Assembly (NCBI GenBank): GCA_031835245.1
Contig: JAVKOQ010000059.1
Coordinates: 124,001-188,000 of the forward strand
Length of the DNA stretch: 64,000 bases
Direction: 5' to 3'
Source of the DNA: Balamuthia mandrillaris
Taxonomy: Eukaryota; Discosea; Longamoebia; Balamuthiidae
Under the pieces are notes generated by a model. That model saw only the letters and a list, made by a program, of their open reading frames with translations, was not told the DNA's origin and searched no databases. Of this stretch, positions 33,180 to 45,339 are shown in pieces. The stretch's first letter is position 1. The number at the start of each line of letters is the position of its first letter. The position numbers and the translations under genes were made by a program.

Positions 33180-34536
33180 ATTGTCTAACTATACTCTCAT
33201 TAAAAATAAAAAGGCATATTAGCCGAAGTAACCTGGCGGAGAGTGTTCCTTTGTTTACTTCGGAGAATATAACTCCACCCGGCTTTATAGAGTTTGATCA
33301 TATCAACGACATTGCTCTCACATTCTCTCCTTCACAAGGGTTCATTCTGCCTTTTATCTTCTTTTCGTCTTCGTTCTCTCCTCGCCGTTTGTTTTCCTTC
33401 TCTCTTACTTGAATTTTATTTCATTACAATTCAAGCAGACGGTACAAAGTATGGGAGATGAAAGAATATACACCGCTATTTAGCATAGACGCAAACGGAG
33501 TTAATGAAGTTCGCATGAGGTACTCACCGCTCTTTTCTTACTACAGATATTAGCAACTGTCGCTTACATGGATCGCTTTTCAGTACTGGTTGTTTTTTAA
33601 TCATTCGTGATCATTGTTACAGTCAGCAAAAGCTTACAGTAGATATTTTGTCTTTACCTGATGGAAGTGTTAGTTTCTCATTTCTTACCTTCATTCTTGT
33701 GATTTCCTTTCTTCTCACTTTTCTTTGTGCCAGCTTTTACGAACGATTCTTCTTAAAGTACATAACAAGAAGGAAGTTGAGTTCATAGAGCTTGTTCACG
33801 AAAAGCTATTAGTAAAAACTCGAGGACATAACTTACAGATAGTAGATGTGCGCATGTACTTCACCTTTTGAAAACCCTTTTTGCTCTTATGCAATTGTTG
33901 ATATTTATAATAAGATTAAAACGTTGGACACCCGGGAAGTGATTGATACCAGACATCTCAATGCCTCCTCTTTCATCTTCTTACATTCCAAAAGACTCTT
34001 CCTCATTTGCTATATGGGCTTGATAACGGTGTGGAACTTTGAAGGCAGTTTTGTTTCCAGGTTTTTTCTTTTCCTTATTTTCATCGTTTCATTGGTTTTA
34101 ACATGTTTTTCCTTCCCTCCTTTTATTTTTTCACTTGAAAGATTGGACGATCACTTGCTGCTGGACGAGCAAGCGCATACTTTGTGTATAACTGAACATC
34201 AGGACTGTATTATTTCGTATTGCGCAGGCGACGACTTTTTTAAAGAAGGTAACAAACGCCTGAACGTAAAACTGTGCTTTTATATTCTCTCTTATGCTGA
34301 GCTTTCCTTCTTCAAAAAACAAAACAAAAGGATCGATAAACGTTTCGGACGTGGCAACCGGAAAATGTATGGCCAAGATGGAAGCTTGTTGTGAGATATC
34401 CGCAATGACTCCTCCGGATGCCGAGACGGTGCAAACGCGAGCTCTCACCGGGGTCACCGCTCTGTTCTACAACGAGGAACGAAGCGAGATCGTCACAGGA
34501 AACAAGCTCGGTTTGTTGCACTTGTGGACCAACTGA
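32135..34536 (+). CDS. WD40-like conserved protein of a plant/protist family
   Basis: Seen: nine exons, 32135..32816, 32941..33094, 33214..33339, 33439..33519, 33584..33668, 33734..33847, 33915..34060, 34142..34248, 34331..34536; 566 aa. A basic Lys/Arg/Gln-rich N-terminus of about 90 residues comes first. The conserved body has SVRHLTFAVTRYGTCFVVNF, YKVWEMKEYTPLFSID, KKEVEFIELVHEKLLVKTRG, SSFIFLHSKRLFLICYMGLI, TVWNFEGSFVS, QDCIISYC, GSINVSDVATGKCMAK and the end IVTGNKLGLLHLWTN. Known: I recognise a family of uncharacterised transducin-like proteins in land plants with the same blocks in the same order; function unknown. Intron 4 (33520..33583) was placed by homology, since an earlier AG would give a stop. 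Intron 2 carries (TC)n. Confidence 0.75.
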
Positions 34537-34888
34537 AAACAAAGAGTGCAATATTTATGTTTATTTGTAGACAATTTTTCACAATAGTCCCAGATATTTG
34601 ACAAACTTATTGCTATTATTGCAATTATTCCAAAAGCTAAAGAAATACTATGAAAACTCGAAAAATTTATCGATTTTTTGGATATTTGCTCGGACTTATT
34701 GCAAATAATTGTCGAATTTTTGTGGCACAGAAATTGTTGCCGTTCTAAATTTGCGTCGACAAAAGAAAAAGGAAAGAAGAAAGAAAAACGTGGAAAAGAG
34801 GAGAAAAGCACAGCTTTTACGTTTTCGTTTTGCTCCTGCTTTGTATTTCTTTTTCTTTTTCTTTTTATTTGTTTTTTTCAAAAGGGCA
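34537..34888 (+). promoter_or_regulatory. TLC gene promoter with GTCGAC motif
   Basis: The region is 352 bases and AT-rich. GTCGAC at 34756..34761 lies about 130 nt before the TLC start. No ORF of note. Confidence 0.35.
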
Positions 34889-35969
34889 ATGGTGGACCTC
34901 ATTACTTCTTTGCTCCATCGGTTCGGGGACAACTACGAGCTCCCCGTGGCGGTGCTCTCCCTGGCCTTTTGGCACTACGTCTACTCCCTGGATTACAGGA
35001 AGAAAAGGCGGAGCTTGGTGCCCTACGAGCTCTCCCTGCTGCATGCCGTCATCACGTTCCTCCTCGCGGCCATAATCCTCTGGCAAACGAGGGAGTACAG
35101 CTGGGAGCTGCTGCCCAACGAGGCCTGTCCTCTGGCCGTGGTGACCATCATTTTTTCCTGGGCGTACATGCTAAGGGATCTCATCGATGGCTTTATGAAT
35201 GGCACCAGTGAAACCGTTTTTGTGCTCCACCACCTGTTGGTCATTTTTTGCTACAGTTGCTCGTTGCTGGTTGGGGAGTACATCAAGATTACCGTCCTGC
35301 ACTTGTTCCATTCGGAGCTTGGCAACTGTGTGCACCATGCCAAACGAGTGGGATTGCTTGGAGGTACCTTTCTTTCTCTCCTTTCCCTTCTTCTATTCTT
35401 GTTGTATTACTTCTCTGCTTTGTCTCTTCTCCTGCTTCTCCTCTTTTCCATGTTCTTTCTGTTGTTCCCACTTTCTTCTTCTCTCCTCTTGTTCTCCTTC
35501 TCTCTTGTTTCCTCTCTGCTTCTCTCTCTCTCTCTCTTCTCTCGTTGCTCTTCTGCCTGTCTTCTTTCTTCTCTTGGCTCTAGTCCTGTTTCATTCCATG
35601 AGTACTTACAACAAACTACCAATAGGCGGACGCGAGCCAGGCCTCTGGGACTCCCTCTTTGTCCTCCTCAACCGCATCGTGTGGTTCCTCCATTTGGTGC
35701 CAGGCGTCATCCTGTACATGCTCTCCTCCTCCTACACCAACCCCAAGTGGCGGACCGTGGACTACCTGGCCTTCTTCGGGTCGGTCTTCCTCATGTTTGG
35801 CTGCATGTTGTTCATCATCGACCTGATGAAGAAGGTGGTTTCCTCGATGTCGTCCTCCTCGTCGTCGTCTGAAGCGCGCCGGGCAGAGAAGCCTTTGAGC
35901 GGGGGAGAGGACTTCACTGCGGTGCATCGCCATCATCCTCATCATGGAAATGCTGGCTTCCAGTTTTAA
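34889..35969 (+). CDS. TLC-domain membrane protein
   Basis: Seen: exons 34889..35363 and 35626..35969, intron GTACCT...AATAG, 272 aa. TM segments include VAVLSLAFWHYVYSL, AVITFLLAAIILW, AVVTIIFSWAYMLRDLIDGF, LHHLLVIFCYSCSLLVGEY, VWFLHLVPGVILYMLSSSY and FLMFGCMLFIIDLM. The ETVFVLHHLLVIF and HLFHSELGN segments match TLC (TRAM-Lag1-CLN8) proteins of the TLCD/TMEM56 type. Known: the TLC domain occurs in ceramide synthases and in lipid-sensing or membrane-composition regulators (TLCD1/2, CLN8). The ceramide-synthase Lag1 HH-DD motif is not complete, so a non-synthase role is more likely. A His/Ser-rich cytosolic tail ends it. The intron is CT-rich throughout. Confidence 0.82.
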
Positions 35970-36285
35970 AACACAAAAAAAAAAAATAGAAAGAAGAAAA
36001 TAGAAAAGAAAAAGGGAGAAATTTTGGGTGAATAATAATTTAATAATAATAATAATTTTACCAAATAAGAAAAACATTTCAAATATTTCTTAAAAAAGGA
36101 GAAAATTCAAAATAAGTTGTCTTCACGAATGAAATTTTCGACGATTATCCTGCAATTTTTAATTATTATTGGACAACAGCAATAAAAAAAAGGAACGTCA
36201 AAGACAGAAATACAAGAAAGCGGCGAAACGTGGGCGGAGAGGGGAGGAAGAGGCCTACAGCAACAAAGAAACCATAAGCACAAGA

Positions 36286-37311
36286 ATGACACGGTTAGCC
36301 TCAGCAGCTACGAAGACGCGAAGCTTCCAAACGACTTCTTTCGTCCTTGCGACCCTTCTTTTCCTGTCTTTTCTGTCAGCTTTCTCCGCGGTGGCCGAGG
36401 CCTCGGAGGATGAGCCCGCCTCCGCCGTGTTTCCTGACCTGGAGGTCCTCCACCACGACTGCCAGGATGAGGAGGAGGCCAAAGGCGCGTTTAAAGTCGA
36501 TCTGGAAGCCATCTCCTCTGATAACGATGCAATCATTTGGAGCGTAGTAGGTTTGGCGTCGGCCTTGTTATTCTTTTGATTTTTGACCTTTTTTTCTTCT
36601 ATTCTTCTTCTCCTTCTTCTTGTTCTTCTTGTTCTTCTTGCTTCTTGCTTCTTTCTTCGTTCTTCTTGCTTCTTGCTTCTTCCATTCACTTACGTCGTCG
36701 TTTAACACAGTGAATGAAACTGGGGAGGTTGTTGCGGGAGGAAGCAGTTTTGGTGCCTATTATCTGCAAGTGGAGGCGGAGAAACTCACCAACGGCACTT
36801 ATATCATTTGTCAGAGCAACGTCACTCTCACCGACGGATGTGACGGCCCTGAAGTACAGCTGGTTGACCACTTCACCATTGAACTAAGTTCGTTTTGTTC
36901 TTTGTCGTATACCGTCTACTTTCGTCTTTCTTTCTCTTTCTCTCTTGCCTTCTCTCTGGCTCTTTCTCCTTGTTATCTATCCTTTCTGCTCTCTGGTTAC
37001 TTCACCCCTTTTCTTTTCTCCTTTCTGTGCTGAATATTCTCTGTTTCTTTTCGTTTTGTCTAACTGCTCCAAAACAATCAGAAAAATGCACCTCAGATAG
37101 CGATGACGACAAAGCCGGGGTGATTGCTGCGATCGTAGTACCTCTGTGCATTGCACTGCTCATAGTATTGGCTATCATCTTTACAATGAGTGTAAATGCC
37201 CTCATGAAGGTGCGTCAACGTAGAGAGGCCAAGGCCCGTTCCTCAAGGCGACGAGGGGGGGAGGGTTTGTCTCGCAGCAACAGCATGGAGGAAATGGAGA
37301 TGAGTTCTTAA
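36286..37311 (+). CDS. Small type I membrane protein with Asn-glycosylation sites
   Basis: Seen: exons 36286..36550, 36711..36887, 37082..37311; 223 aa. An N-terminal hydrophobic signal (SFVLATLLFLSFLSAFSAVA) is followed by an acidic ectodomain with a few Cys and N-x-S/T sites (NETG, NGTY, NVTL), then a TM helix (AGVIAAIVVPLCIALLIVLAIIF, split here by the intron-free exon 3) and a basic/Ser cytosolic tail (RQRREAKARSSRRR). The donor GTAG|GTTTGG was chosen because it alone keeps phase. No family recognised. Architecture parallels the small type I protein at 10.5-11.1 kb but no sequence similarity is evident. Function unknown. Confidence 0.68.
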
Positions 37312-37394
37312 AAAGCCTATCACAAGAAGGGAGGCTTCCTTGTAGATAGCTCGCACTGAATCATGTTATTTTCCATTTTTCTCCGTCTCTATCA

Positions 37395-37396
<2 letters not shown>

Positions 37397-37449
<53 letters not shown>
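37397..37449. repeat. (TC)n microsatellite
   Basis: A perfect CT run of about 53 bases lies in the 3' flank of the type I protein gene, just before the decayed SPRY exon. Confidence 0.95.
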
Positions 37450-37451
<2 letters not shown>

Positions 37452-37484
37452 CTCCAACAAGCAGAAGGGGTTGCAACCGCCATC

Positions 37485-37690
37485 GAAACACGTAGAGTGG
37501 TGTTGTTGGTGTTTGGTTGGTCATCGGGTTACAAGCATCAGAGAGCATCGAACCTCAGCAGGTCCCTATCGCGCGGCCATGAGTCTAGGCGAGCAATATC
37601 CACATTCAACTTTTAAAAGACCTCTCTTAAACAGAAACACTAGCGGAGGAGAGTTGCTTCTCCCTCCCAACTTTCAACTTCGAGACGAGT
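37485..37690 (+). pseudogene. Decayed inverted copy of the SPRY terminal exon
   Basis: On the plus strand, GGGTTACAAGCATCAGAGAG followed by a GGTCCCTATCG...GCC stretch parallels the sense sequence of the last exon of the neighbouring minus-strand F-box/SPRY gene (GGCTTACAATCGGAGAGCAT..., then GGTCCCTATCG). Translated pieces GLQASESIEP and GPYRAAMSL match GLQSESIKQ and GPYRAAVSL but lie in two frames, so it is not functional. About 110 bases separate it from the intact gene's stop. Inferred: an inverted duplication followed by decay. Boundaries are approximate. Confidence 0.55.
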
Positions 37691-37798
37691 TATTTGTACA
37701 ATGGAAGGAGAAGCAGAAGCTGCATTTTTACACTTGCCTCATAAACAAAAACACATGAACGTAGCTCCATGGAAAAAAAACAAAGGTTGAACGCAGAG

Positions 37799-39210
<1,412 letters not shown>

Positions 39211-39338
39211 TTCTTCTCTCAAAGACGTTTATAGATTCACGTCGTCTTCACGTCGACCCTATAGCTGTTTAGCCTTTCATCACATTGCAACAATGATTTC
39301 TTCGCAACGTTATAAGTCTGTTGGTATATTGACTCTTG

Positions 39339-42300
39339 CTAACTATGATCATAATCGTCCATCAAAGGCGTGTGATCATCCCCAGAAAAGTTGACCGCTC
39401 CAGAAAAAGCCTTAAACTCCTCGGTCTTCCTCCGACGCCAGACCACCACCCCAACAATCACGCTCACCACCGCACACAACGCCACACCCACGCTCACCGA
39501 CACCAGCACAATCATCTTCACGTCCAATCTACCGTTGCTATCTTTGGTGCTGTCCACCAAGACTTGCACGTCAGGATCGTACTCCACCTTTTGGCCCATG
39601 GGCAGGCGGATAAACAGCCATTGTCCACCATCTTGGTCGCTCTCCATGGGTTGCAAGGTGGCTTGTGCCGCACGTTCTTGCCCATCCACCATGGAAAGTT
39701 GAAGCAACCCAACAAACAGCTGCGTCTTCTCCGTCCTGAAGTTCGTTCTTGTCACGTTGGCATTGCTGTGGTACGATGATTGTGGTTGTGGGTGCAAGGG
39801 ACCATCCCAACTCGTAACATTCACTTTGACTTCCAGAGCAAGAAAGTCTTCCTCTCCCTGTTCTTTGTTTTGTTGCTTCCCGGATGCGGAGGAAGAAGAG
39901 GAGGAGGAAGGCCAGCCAGTGATCGTCATGTTCCACTTGTTAAATCCAGCACTCACCGTAAAGGTCTTGTTGTTGCCAAAGGTGAAGGTCGTGTCCTTCT
40001 CCACCACCACAAACCGCCACTTCACCTCCACGTCTTCTCCCTTGTCTCCCATCCTCACCCCAAACTCTGCCGTGTTGTTGTCGGGAAAGTTGGCGGTGTA
40101 ACCTGCTTTGGGGAAGGGCAATTCTCTTACCACGTTCCCTTCTCTGTCTCGTTGGGTGATGCTGTGGAAGTGGAAGCCAACGCGAAGGTCTTCTTGCAAG
40201 GAAGAAGCTTGCTTGGGTACTAGTTGAAGGTTTGGAGTGTTGTCTGGAAAGACGCTGGCTGTTGGGGCGTCCGCTGGATTAATGCTTGGACCTTCCTCCG
40301 AAGAGGAAGAGGAAGAAGAAGAAGAAGAACTGCTGTCATCACTTTGGAAGGAGATTTTCACGTTACAACGAAGATGGTCCTTGTTCATGGGAAGCAGCTG
40401 GATTTGGTTGTTCCAATCGGCCACGTTCACCACCATCTCCACGTCCGAACCAGTGCTCTTCACCCTTTCCATCAAGTCAGAAAGCAATGCAACAGTAATG
40501 TTAGCTTGATTGCCCAAGAGATGAACCTCATTCTTGGTCAGAATGGAAACATCCTTCTCTAAAACCACGCCATCCACGGTTACATTCACCGTTAACGTAA
40601 GGTTGTGTTTTGCTTCGGCGAGGGTAGCAACCTCCAATGGGAAGAGAGCAAGGGAGAGGTTGAAGGAGAAAGGAGCCACGTCCTTTGCAGTGACGTTGAC
40701 GAGGCGGTTGGGTTCTAAGAAACCCATGGTGGGAGAAAGAAATACAGCCAAGGGGAGGCCGTTGTACACTGCCGATGTCAACAATGGGTTGGGTGCCTCA
40801 GGCTTGTTGGATAATGCTATCGTCAATTGGCCGTTCTGCACATTCCAATTGATAAACTCTTGCGGCACCCCACGCCAGTCCTCCTGTTGTTAAAAAGGAT
40901 GTTTTAACGAAACGACAAGAACGAAAGACAAAGAAATGACGTTAAGAAGTACCACAACGTCTCCTGTAGCTTTGTCCAAGCGGAGATACCAAAGAACAGG
41001 CATGACTGCTTGACCCATCAAGCTCAAACACTCTCTGCTGGCTCCTAAGTTGTAGGTCACGCTTAACTCGAAAGAAGAGGCGGCAGGAAGCTCCTCCAAG
41101 AAAAACACTTCATGAGGGGCGACGCATGCACTGTGCACCCTCATGACTGAAGGAATCTCCCTTCCGTAGAGAGGATCTTTATCACTGTACATGGCCAATC
41201 CGGCTGGCGATGTGGCGCGGATGGTGCCGTTTGAGAAAACGTTGGTAGAGTCGGTGAAGATCACGCCTGGTGCTCTGGATGGATGCCCGCCTAGTCTGGA
41301 TAAACATAGACATAGTGAAAGGGGAACGAGGTATAGAGTTAGAAGTGGTAAAGAAGTGCAGGAGGAAAAACAAATCAAACATACCTGGAGGCAAGGATAA
41401 GCTGACGGTTTGGAGTCTTGCTAGGCAACTGCTTCTCGGGATCAGCCCAAAAGTTGTGAGCGAGTTGAGTCCAACTGCCCGTCATCTCCTCAAACCCAGC
41501 CGACTGGTGGAACGTCAAGTCGCAGCCTTGTACCTTCCAGCTCCAACTGGGATTGTTGCTGGTCCACCTAGAAAACCCAGCGAACGGCGGTGCCTCGAAC
41601 CAATCGCCACGAAAGCTCGTAGTTCCAGAAGGCAAGGTATCGAGTTGGACTTTGAGACCGTATTGTCCCATCCAGCTCATGTTCTTCATCACAATGTCGA
41701 TGTGAGGGGACGGTGGGTTAAAGGTGCACAGTACGTCTCCGCCAGAAACGAGACTGGACAAAGTAAGGGTTGTGGTTTGAGGAAAGCTGTAGATGTTGAC
41801 GACTGCGTTATTGACTTGCACGTCGCTTAATGTGAAGACGCGCGGCCGGAGACCTCCACCGGTATCCAGCAGTAAGGTTGCCAGCTGTGCAGGAAAGCTA
41901 AAAGTGGTTCCATCTCCGATGAACACCACGTCGCCGTGGGCGTAGAAGGAACCAAAGTTCTTTTGGAAAGTGAAAGCACAGGACCGGACATCAAGCGAGT
42001 AACAGTTGCTGTGGATGATAGTTCTGTCGACCCCTGTTGTTCTGTCGTGAAAGGTGATGTTCTGTGGTGAATGAGAAACGGATAAGCAAATGACCAAACA
42101 GAAGGAAAGAACGAAAGAACGAAGCAACAAGAAAGAAACGGAAAGAAAGACAAGAAAGAAACAACAAAAAGAGAATTGACACGACAAGAAAGAGAACTGG
42201 AAGGGAGAATGAAACCTTAAAAAACAGCTTGCCTTGGTCATTATAAAACACAAAACCGGGGGACTGGTTGGTGTAGAAGACCACCGTGGCCCCGCTCTTT

Positions 42301-42629
42301 GCCTCAAATGAGATCCAGGAGTTGGCAAAGGTCACGCTCTCTCCCAGCAGTTGGTATTCGCCTTCCTCTACGTGAACCAGAAGCTCGCTCCCTGCGGTGT
42401 GGGTCAGCCCCGCAAAGGAAGTAATGCACCCTGGGCAGCTGCCCATCGTCACCTCGACGGGAGCTCCTTCAACCACCACAACCAAGAAGGAGAAAGGGAG
42501 CTATATGAAAAAAAAAGAAGAAGAAGGATGAGAACGGGCGGTGTTGCTGTAAAAGAAGTTTTTTCCAAAAAACAACAAGAGTGGCGAGAGAACAACCAGA
42601 AGAGAAGCAAAGATGAGTACAGCGGCCAT
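39339..42629 (-). CDS. Large type I surface glycoprotein, possible beta-helix ectodomain
   Basis: Seen: five exons, 42597..42629, 42216..42500, 41385..42061, 40953..41295, 39339..40883; 960 aa. The first exon is only 11 codons and joins across CTG|GTTGTT...ATATAG to complete a signal peptide (MAAVLIFASLL then LPFSFLVVVV). The N-terminal third (GSCPGCITSFAGLTHTAGSE, ATVVFYTNQSPGFVFYND, NITFHDRTTG, GDVVFIGDG) has the short-strand, Asn-rich rhythm of right-handed parallel beta-helix proteins. Many N-x-S/T sites follow, then a Ser-rich linker, a TM helix (about 903-928, VSVSVGVALCAVVSVIVGVV) and a 32-residue tail. No family name is certain. Inferred: an adhesion or recognition surface protein. 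The exon-1 splice rests on signal-peptide logic. Confidence 0.65.
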
Positions 42630-42767
42630 CGGCATCGTTACCAAGCTTTCCCGCGTAGAGCCCTTCGGTGTCTTCTTTTTCGGTTTCGCTACATTACAGG
42701 CCTGCTCTCATTGGGGGGTGGTATTTCATCTGCTGATTTGATCTGCTAGATCATGTAGGAACGCTGC

Positions 42768-44529
42768 TCAAAAGTTGTTCGTGTTGTGCACCATTCGTGA
42801 CATCTGCAACACTTGATCCAGGTCGACACGGTAATACGTATCCGTGAGGTCACGGTTTCCGCCACCAAAGCCTACGAGCAAATGGTGCACCGACTGAAAG
42901 CCAAGAAAAAGAAAAAGACAAAGACGAGCGACAGAACAGAAGGACAAGCAGAAGGAGAAGGAAGCGGAAGCAAAGCAAGTGCATTCCTTCTCCAGGAGAG
43001 GGTTTGGCTGGTCCGGCCTCCTCGCCGCTGCCTCTTCCAAGAAAGACCACAGTGGCGGCCCCACCTCCTTTTGGGTATGCAGCGACAACTGGTCTTCAGA
43101 AGGGGCGTACGTTGTTCCATCATCCGCATACAAGCAGGTATTGGCCATCCCAAGAATACCGATACATAAGATAGACCACATGAACCTCCGAAGGAAAGAC
43201 TTTGGGGTGGAGGAATGGAGGCCAAGCAGGCCAAAGCCCTTTGCAAGGCACTGGCAGATAATAAGGAGAAGCCCACCTCGTTCTCCTCTCCCGAGGGCAT
43301 CGCCAGCTTTGGGGACGAGCTGTTGGTGTGTTGGGACCACAACGACGCCAACAACAAGAAGAAGAACAAGAAGAACAAGAAGAACAAGAACGAGAAGCAT
43401 TGGAACTATTTCAAAAACATCGTACCATAGAAAAAAATAAGACCTTTCTGGTTGTGAGGCTTACGTCTCCTTTCTCCAGGTCCGCGATCATTTTTTGCAG
43501 CAAACAAGACCAGTAGCGGGAGAGCAGCTTGATGGGTTTGTTTGTCTCGCAGATTGTCTTTTGTTTAAAACAATAAGAAAGGCGAGGTGGCATGAGCAGG
43601 GACAAATCATCACCACATTGGCGGAGAGAGTGTGCGTTTTTTTTTTGCTTTATTTTTCTTGTTTACAATATGCAAAGAAGTGGGGAAGAACAGCGGCTGG
43701 GCTGGCGGGAGCGGAAATACCATTTGGGTGAGCTGCAGGAGCAGGACAAAGCGCTGGGAGGACGTGACCGGTCTGGGTTTGCAGGCACGCTTGTGTGGCC
43801 CTCTCCGCACTGCAATGCGGACGGAAACTGTGTGAGTGATTCACAATCGGGAGTCAACCAGCAGGCATACGTACTTCAGGGCTTGTCTGAATTCTTCCAA
43901 AGACTCTGCAGTGACCACAGGGCGAGGGGTGGGGGCGACTAAGGCCCTAGTTAGCACCTCCATTCGCGCATCAAGTGCGTCCAGTTTTGCGTTGGTCCCT
44001 TCTACCGCTGCGTCCAGTTTTACGTTGGTCCCTTCTACCGCTGCCGTTAGCACGTCAAGCTTGCGCTGAATGTCTTGCAAAAGCTGGGAAGGATGGAATG
44101 AGTTGTTGGGCCGAGCAAGTAAACACAACACTGAAAAACTTACGTCGTTTGTGGTCAAGACGTTCTCCACGGCGTCTGCTATGCTGTCGAAAGGGAATCG
44201 GCTGACCTCGTCCGCTACTTCATCCAAGGGAAACTCGGCCACCGTTCTAGCCAATTTCCCCAGCTTTTTGATCCCTAAGGCCGCTCGCTTGTTCTTGTCT
44301 TCAGAGGTCTGCCCCTCGTCTACTTCTTTCTCCTTCTCCCCCTCGCTACGAGGTCGCTTTCTTCCTCCTGCTGTTGTTGGCGCTCTTGCCCCTCCTTCGA
44401 CAGAAAGAAATCAACAAGCCGTTGGACGATCTCCGGCTTGTTCCCTTCGTGGGAGATGCCCACCGCCAGGCACAGCGGCCTCAAAAATTCCAAGGTGGCA
44501 GCACGGAGCTTCGCTTCCGGTATGATCAT
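42768..44529 (-). CDS. Tentative SAP-domain gene
   Basis: Seen: a SAP-like segment, LRPLCLAVGISHEGNKPEI followed by VQRL, at residues about 15-38. Proposed exons: 44416..44529, 44144..44356, 43875..44083, 43721..43772, 43465..43557, then 42768..43319. All are phase-consistent, but the first intron would be only 59 bases and the last exon is weakly supported (it ends SVHHLLVGFGGGN...NTNNF). The middle holds a basic GRKRPRSE-type nuclear signal (only partly retained if the short intron is spliced), FPLDEVADEVSRFPFDSIAD, and 11-residue repeats AAVEGTN(V/A)KLD in a coiled coil. Known: SAP domains bind DNA in nuclear scaffold and repair proteins. The 3' half could be a separate gene. If the 59-base intron is not used, a frame change separates the SAP segment from the rest. 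Confidence 0.38.
43975..44046. repeat. 33-bp coding tandem repeat
   Basis: Two full near-identical 33-base units (starting GCGTCCAGTTTTGCGTTGGT) plus partial flanking copy encode AAVEGTN(V/A)KLD on the minus strand. They extend the predicted coiled coil of the tentative SAP-domain gene by whole turns. Confidence 0.8.
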
Positions 44530-45339
44530 CCTACTACTGTTTTTTTTTTGGCTGCAGAATAAAAAGGCTCGGGCCTTGTTTTAGGAGAGGAAGTCGTTAC
44601 GGGGCCTGCTCGGATCACAAGGATCAGTCGTGTCGTCTTGACAAAAAGGTCGAGCGTTCAGGAACGCTTGATCTACGTGTGTTTTACTGCTTTTGCTGAC
44701 ATAGCCCAGATCAAAAGTGCTGAGGAGGTGCACAAACTGAGAAGTGTTTTATTGAGCTGCAGCTTTTGTGCTCTCAGACTGCAGAGGACGGCGAGTGGGC
44801 TGCAACTTAGCAAAAGAAGCTGTGAAGGGACTAAAGCGGCGCTACGCAGCAAAATTTGGTGGGGAAAAAAAAGGACAACACTTTGCCTTCTCTGCTATTT
44901 TAGCTGGTGGCAATTTCTGTCAACTGCTTTGCTTTAGTGAAGGGATGTGTAATGGAACCTAGGAAGCCATTCTCCCACTTGCTTTATGCTATAGCTTCCT
45001 GGGTTCCACTACACGTCCCTTCTTCCTCCTCACATTGCTTTTGTACTGCCTCTATCCAACAGTTTACATCTACTATAAATCTGTTTCCATTCAACTTGAT
45101 TTTTGGTGTAGGCCTTGGTGAGGAGCTTGGTGAAGAGAAGGTGGCGTTGCTTTCTTTCTGGAGCTGCCTTTTTCACCATGTCTTGGCTTCTTGCATAATT
45201 TTTTCCAAAAATTACACTTTTGTGATATATCACAAAAGACAAATACATGCAGCTGCATTAGTTGACAGAAATTTTTTTCATAAAAACAAGAACAAAAAAT
45301 AAGAAGTGTGTAAAAAGAAAACAATAACAGGAGATGTAC
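44530..45339. other. AT-rich non-coding stretch left of the transposon remnant
   Basis: Roughly 800 bases hold no convincing gene. On the minus strand a GTACAT donor at 45340 follows an open stretch (GHKEEQGMMHGHKNMEDYG, about 45341..45447) that looks exon-like, and MVKKAAPERKQRHLLF...KNQVEWKQIYSRC appears further left (about 45040..45180). I cannot connect them into a gene. They may be part of another repeat copy in opposite orientation. Confidence 0.3.

Noticed and set aside
43080-43150. YADD-like peptide (NTCLYADDGTTYA) on the minus strand, as in reverse transcriptases
   Set aside because: No other polymerase motifs around it, and the frame runs into a tentative host exon; a single four-residue match is not evidence.
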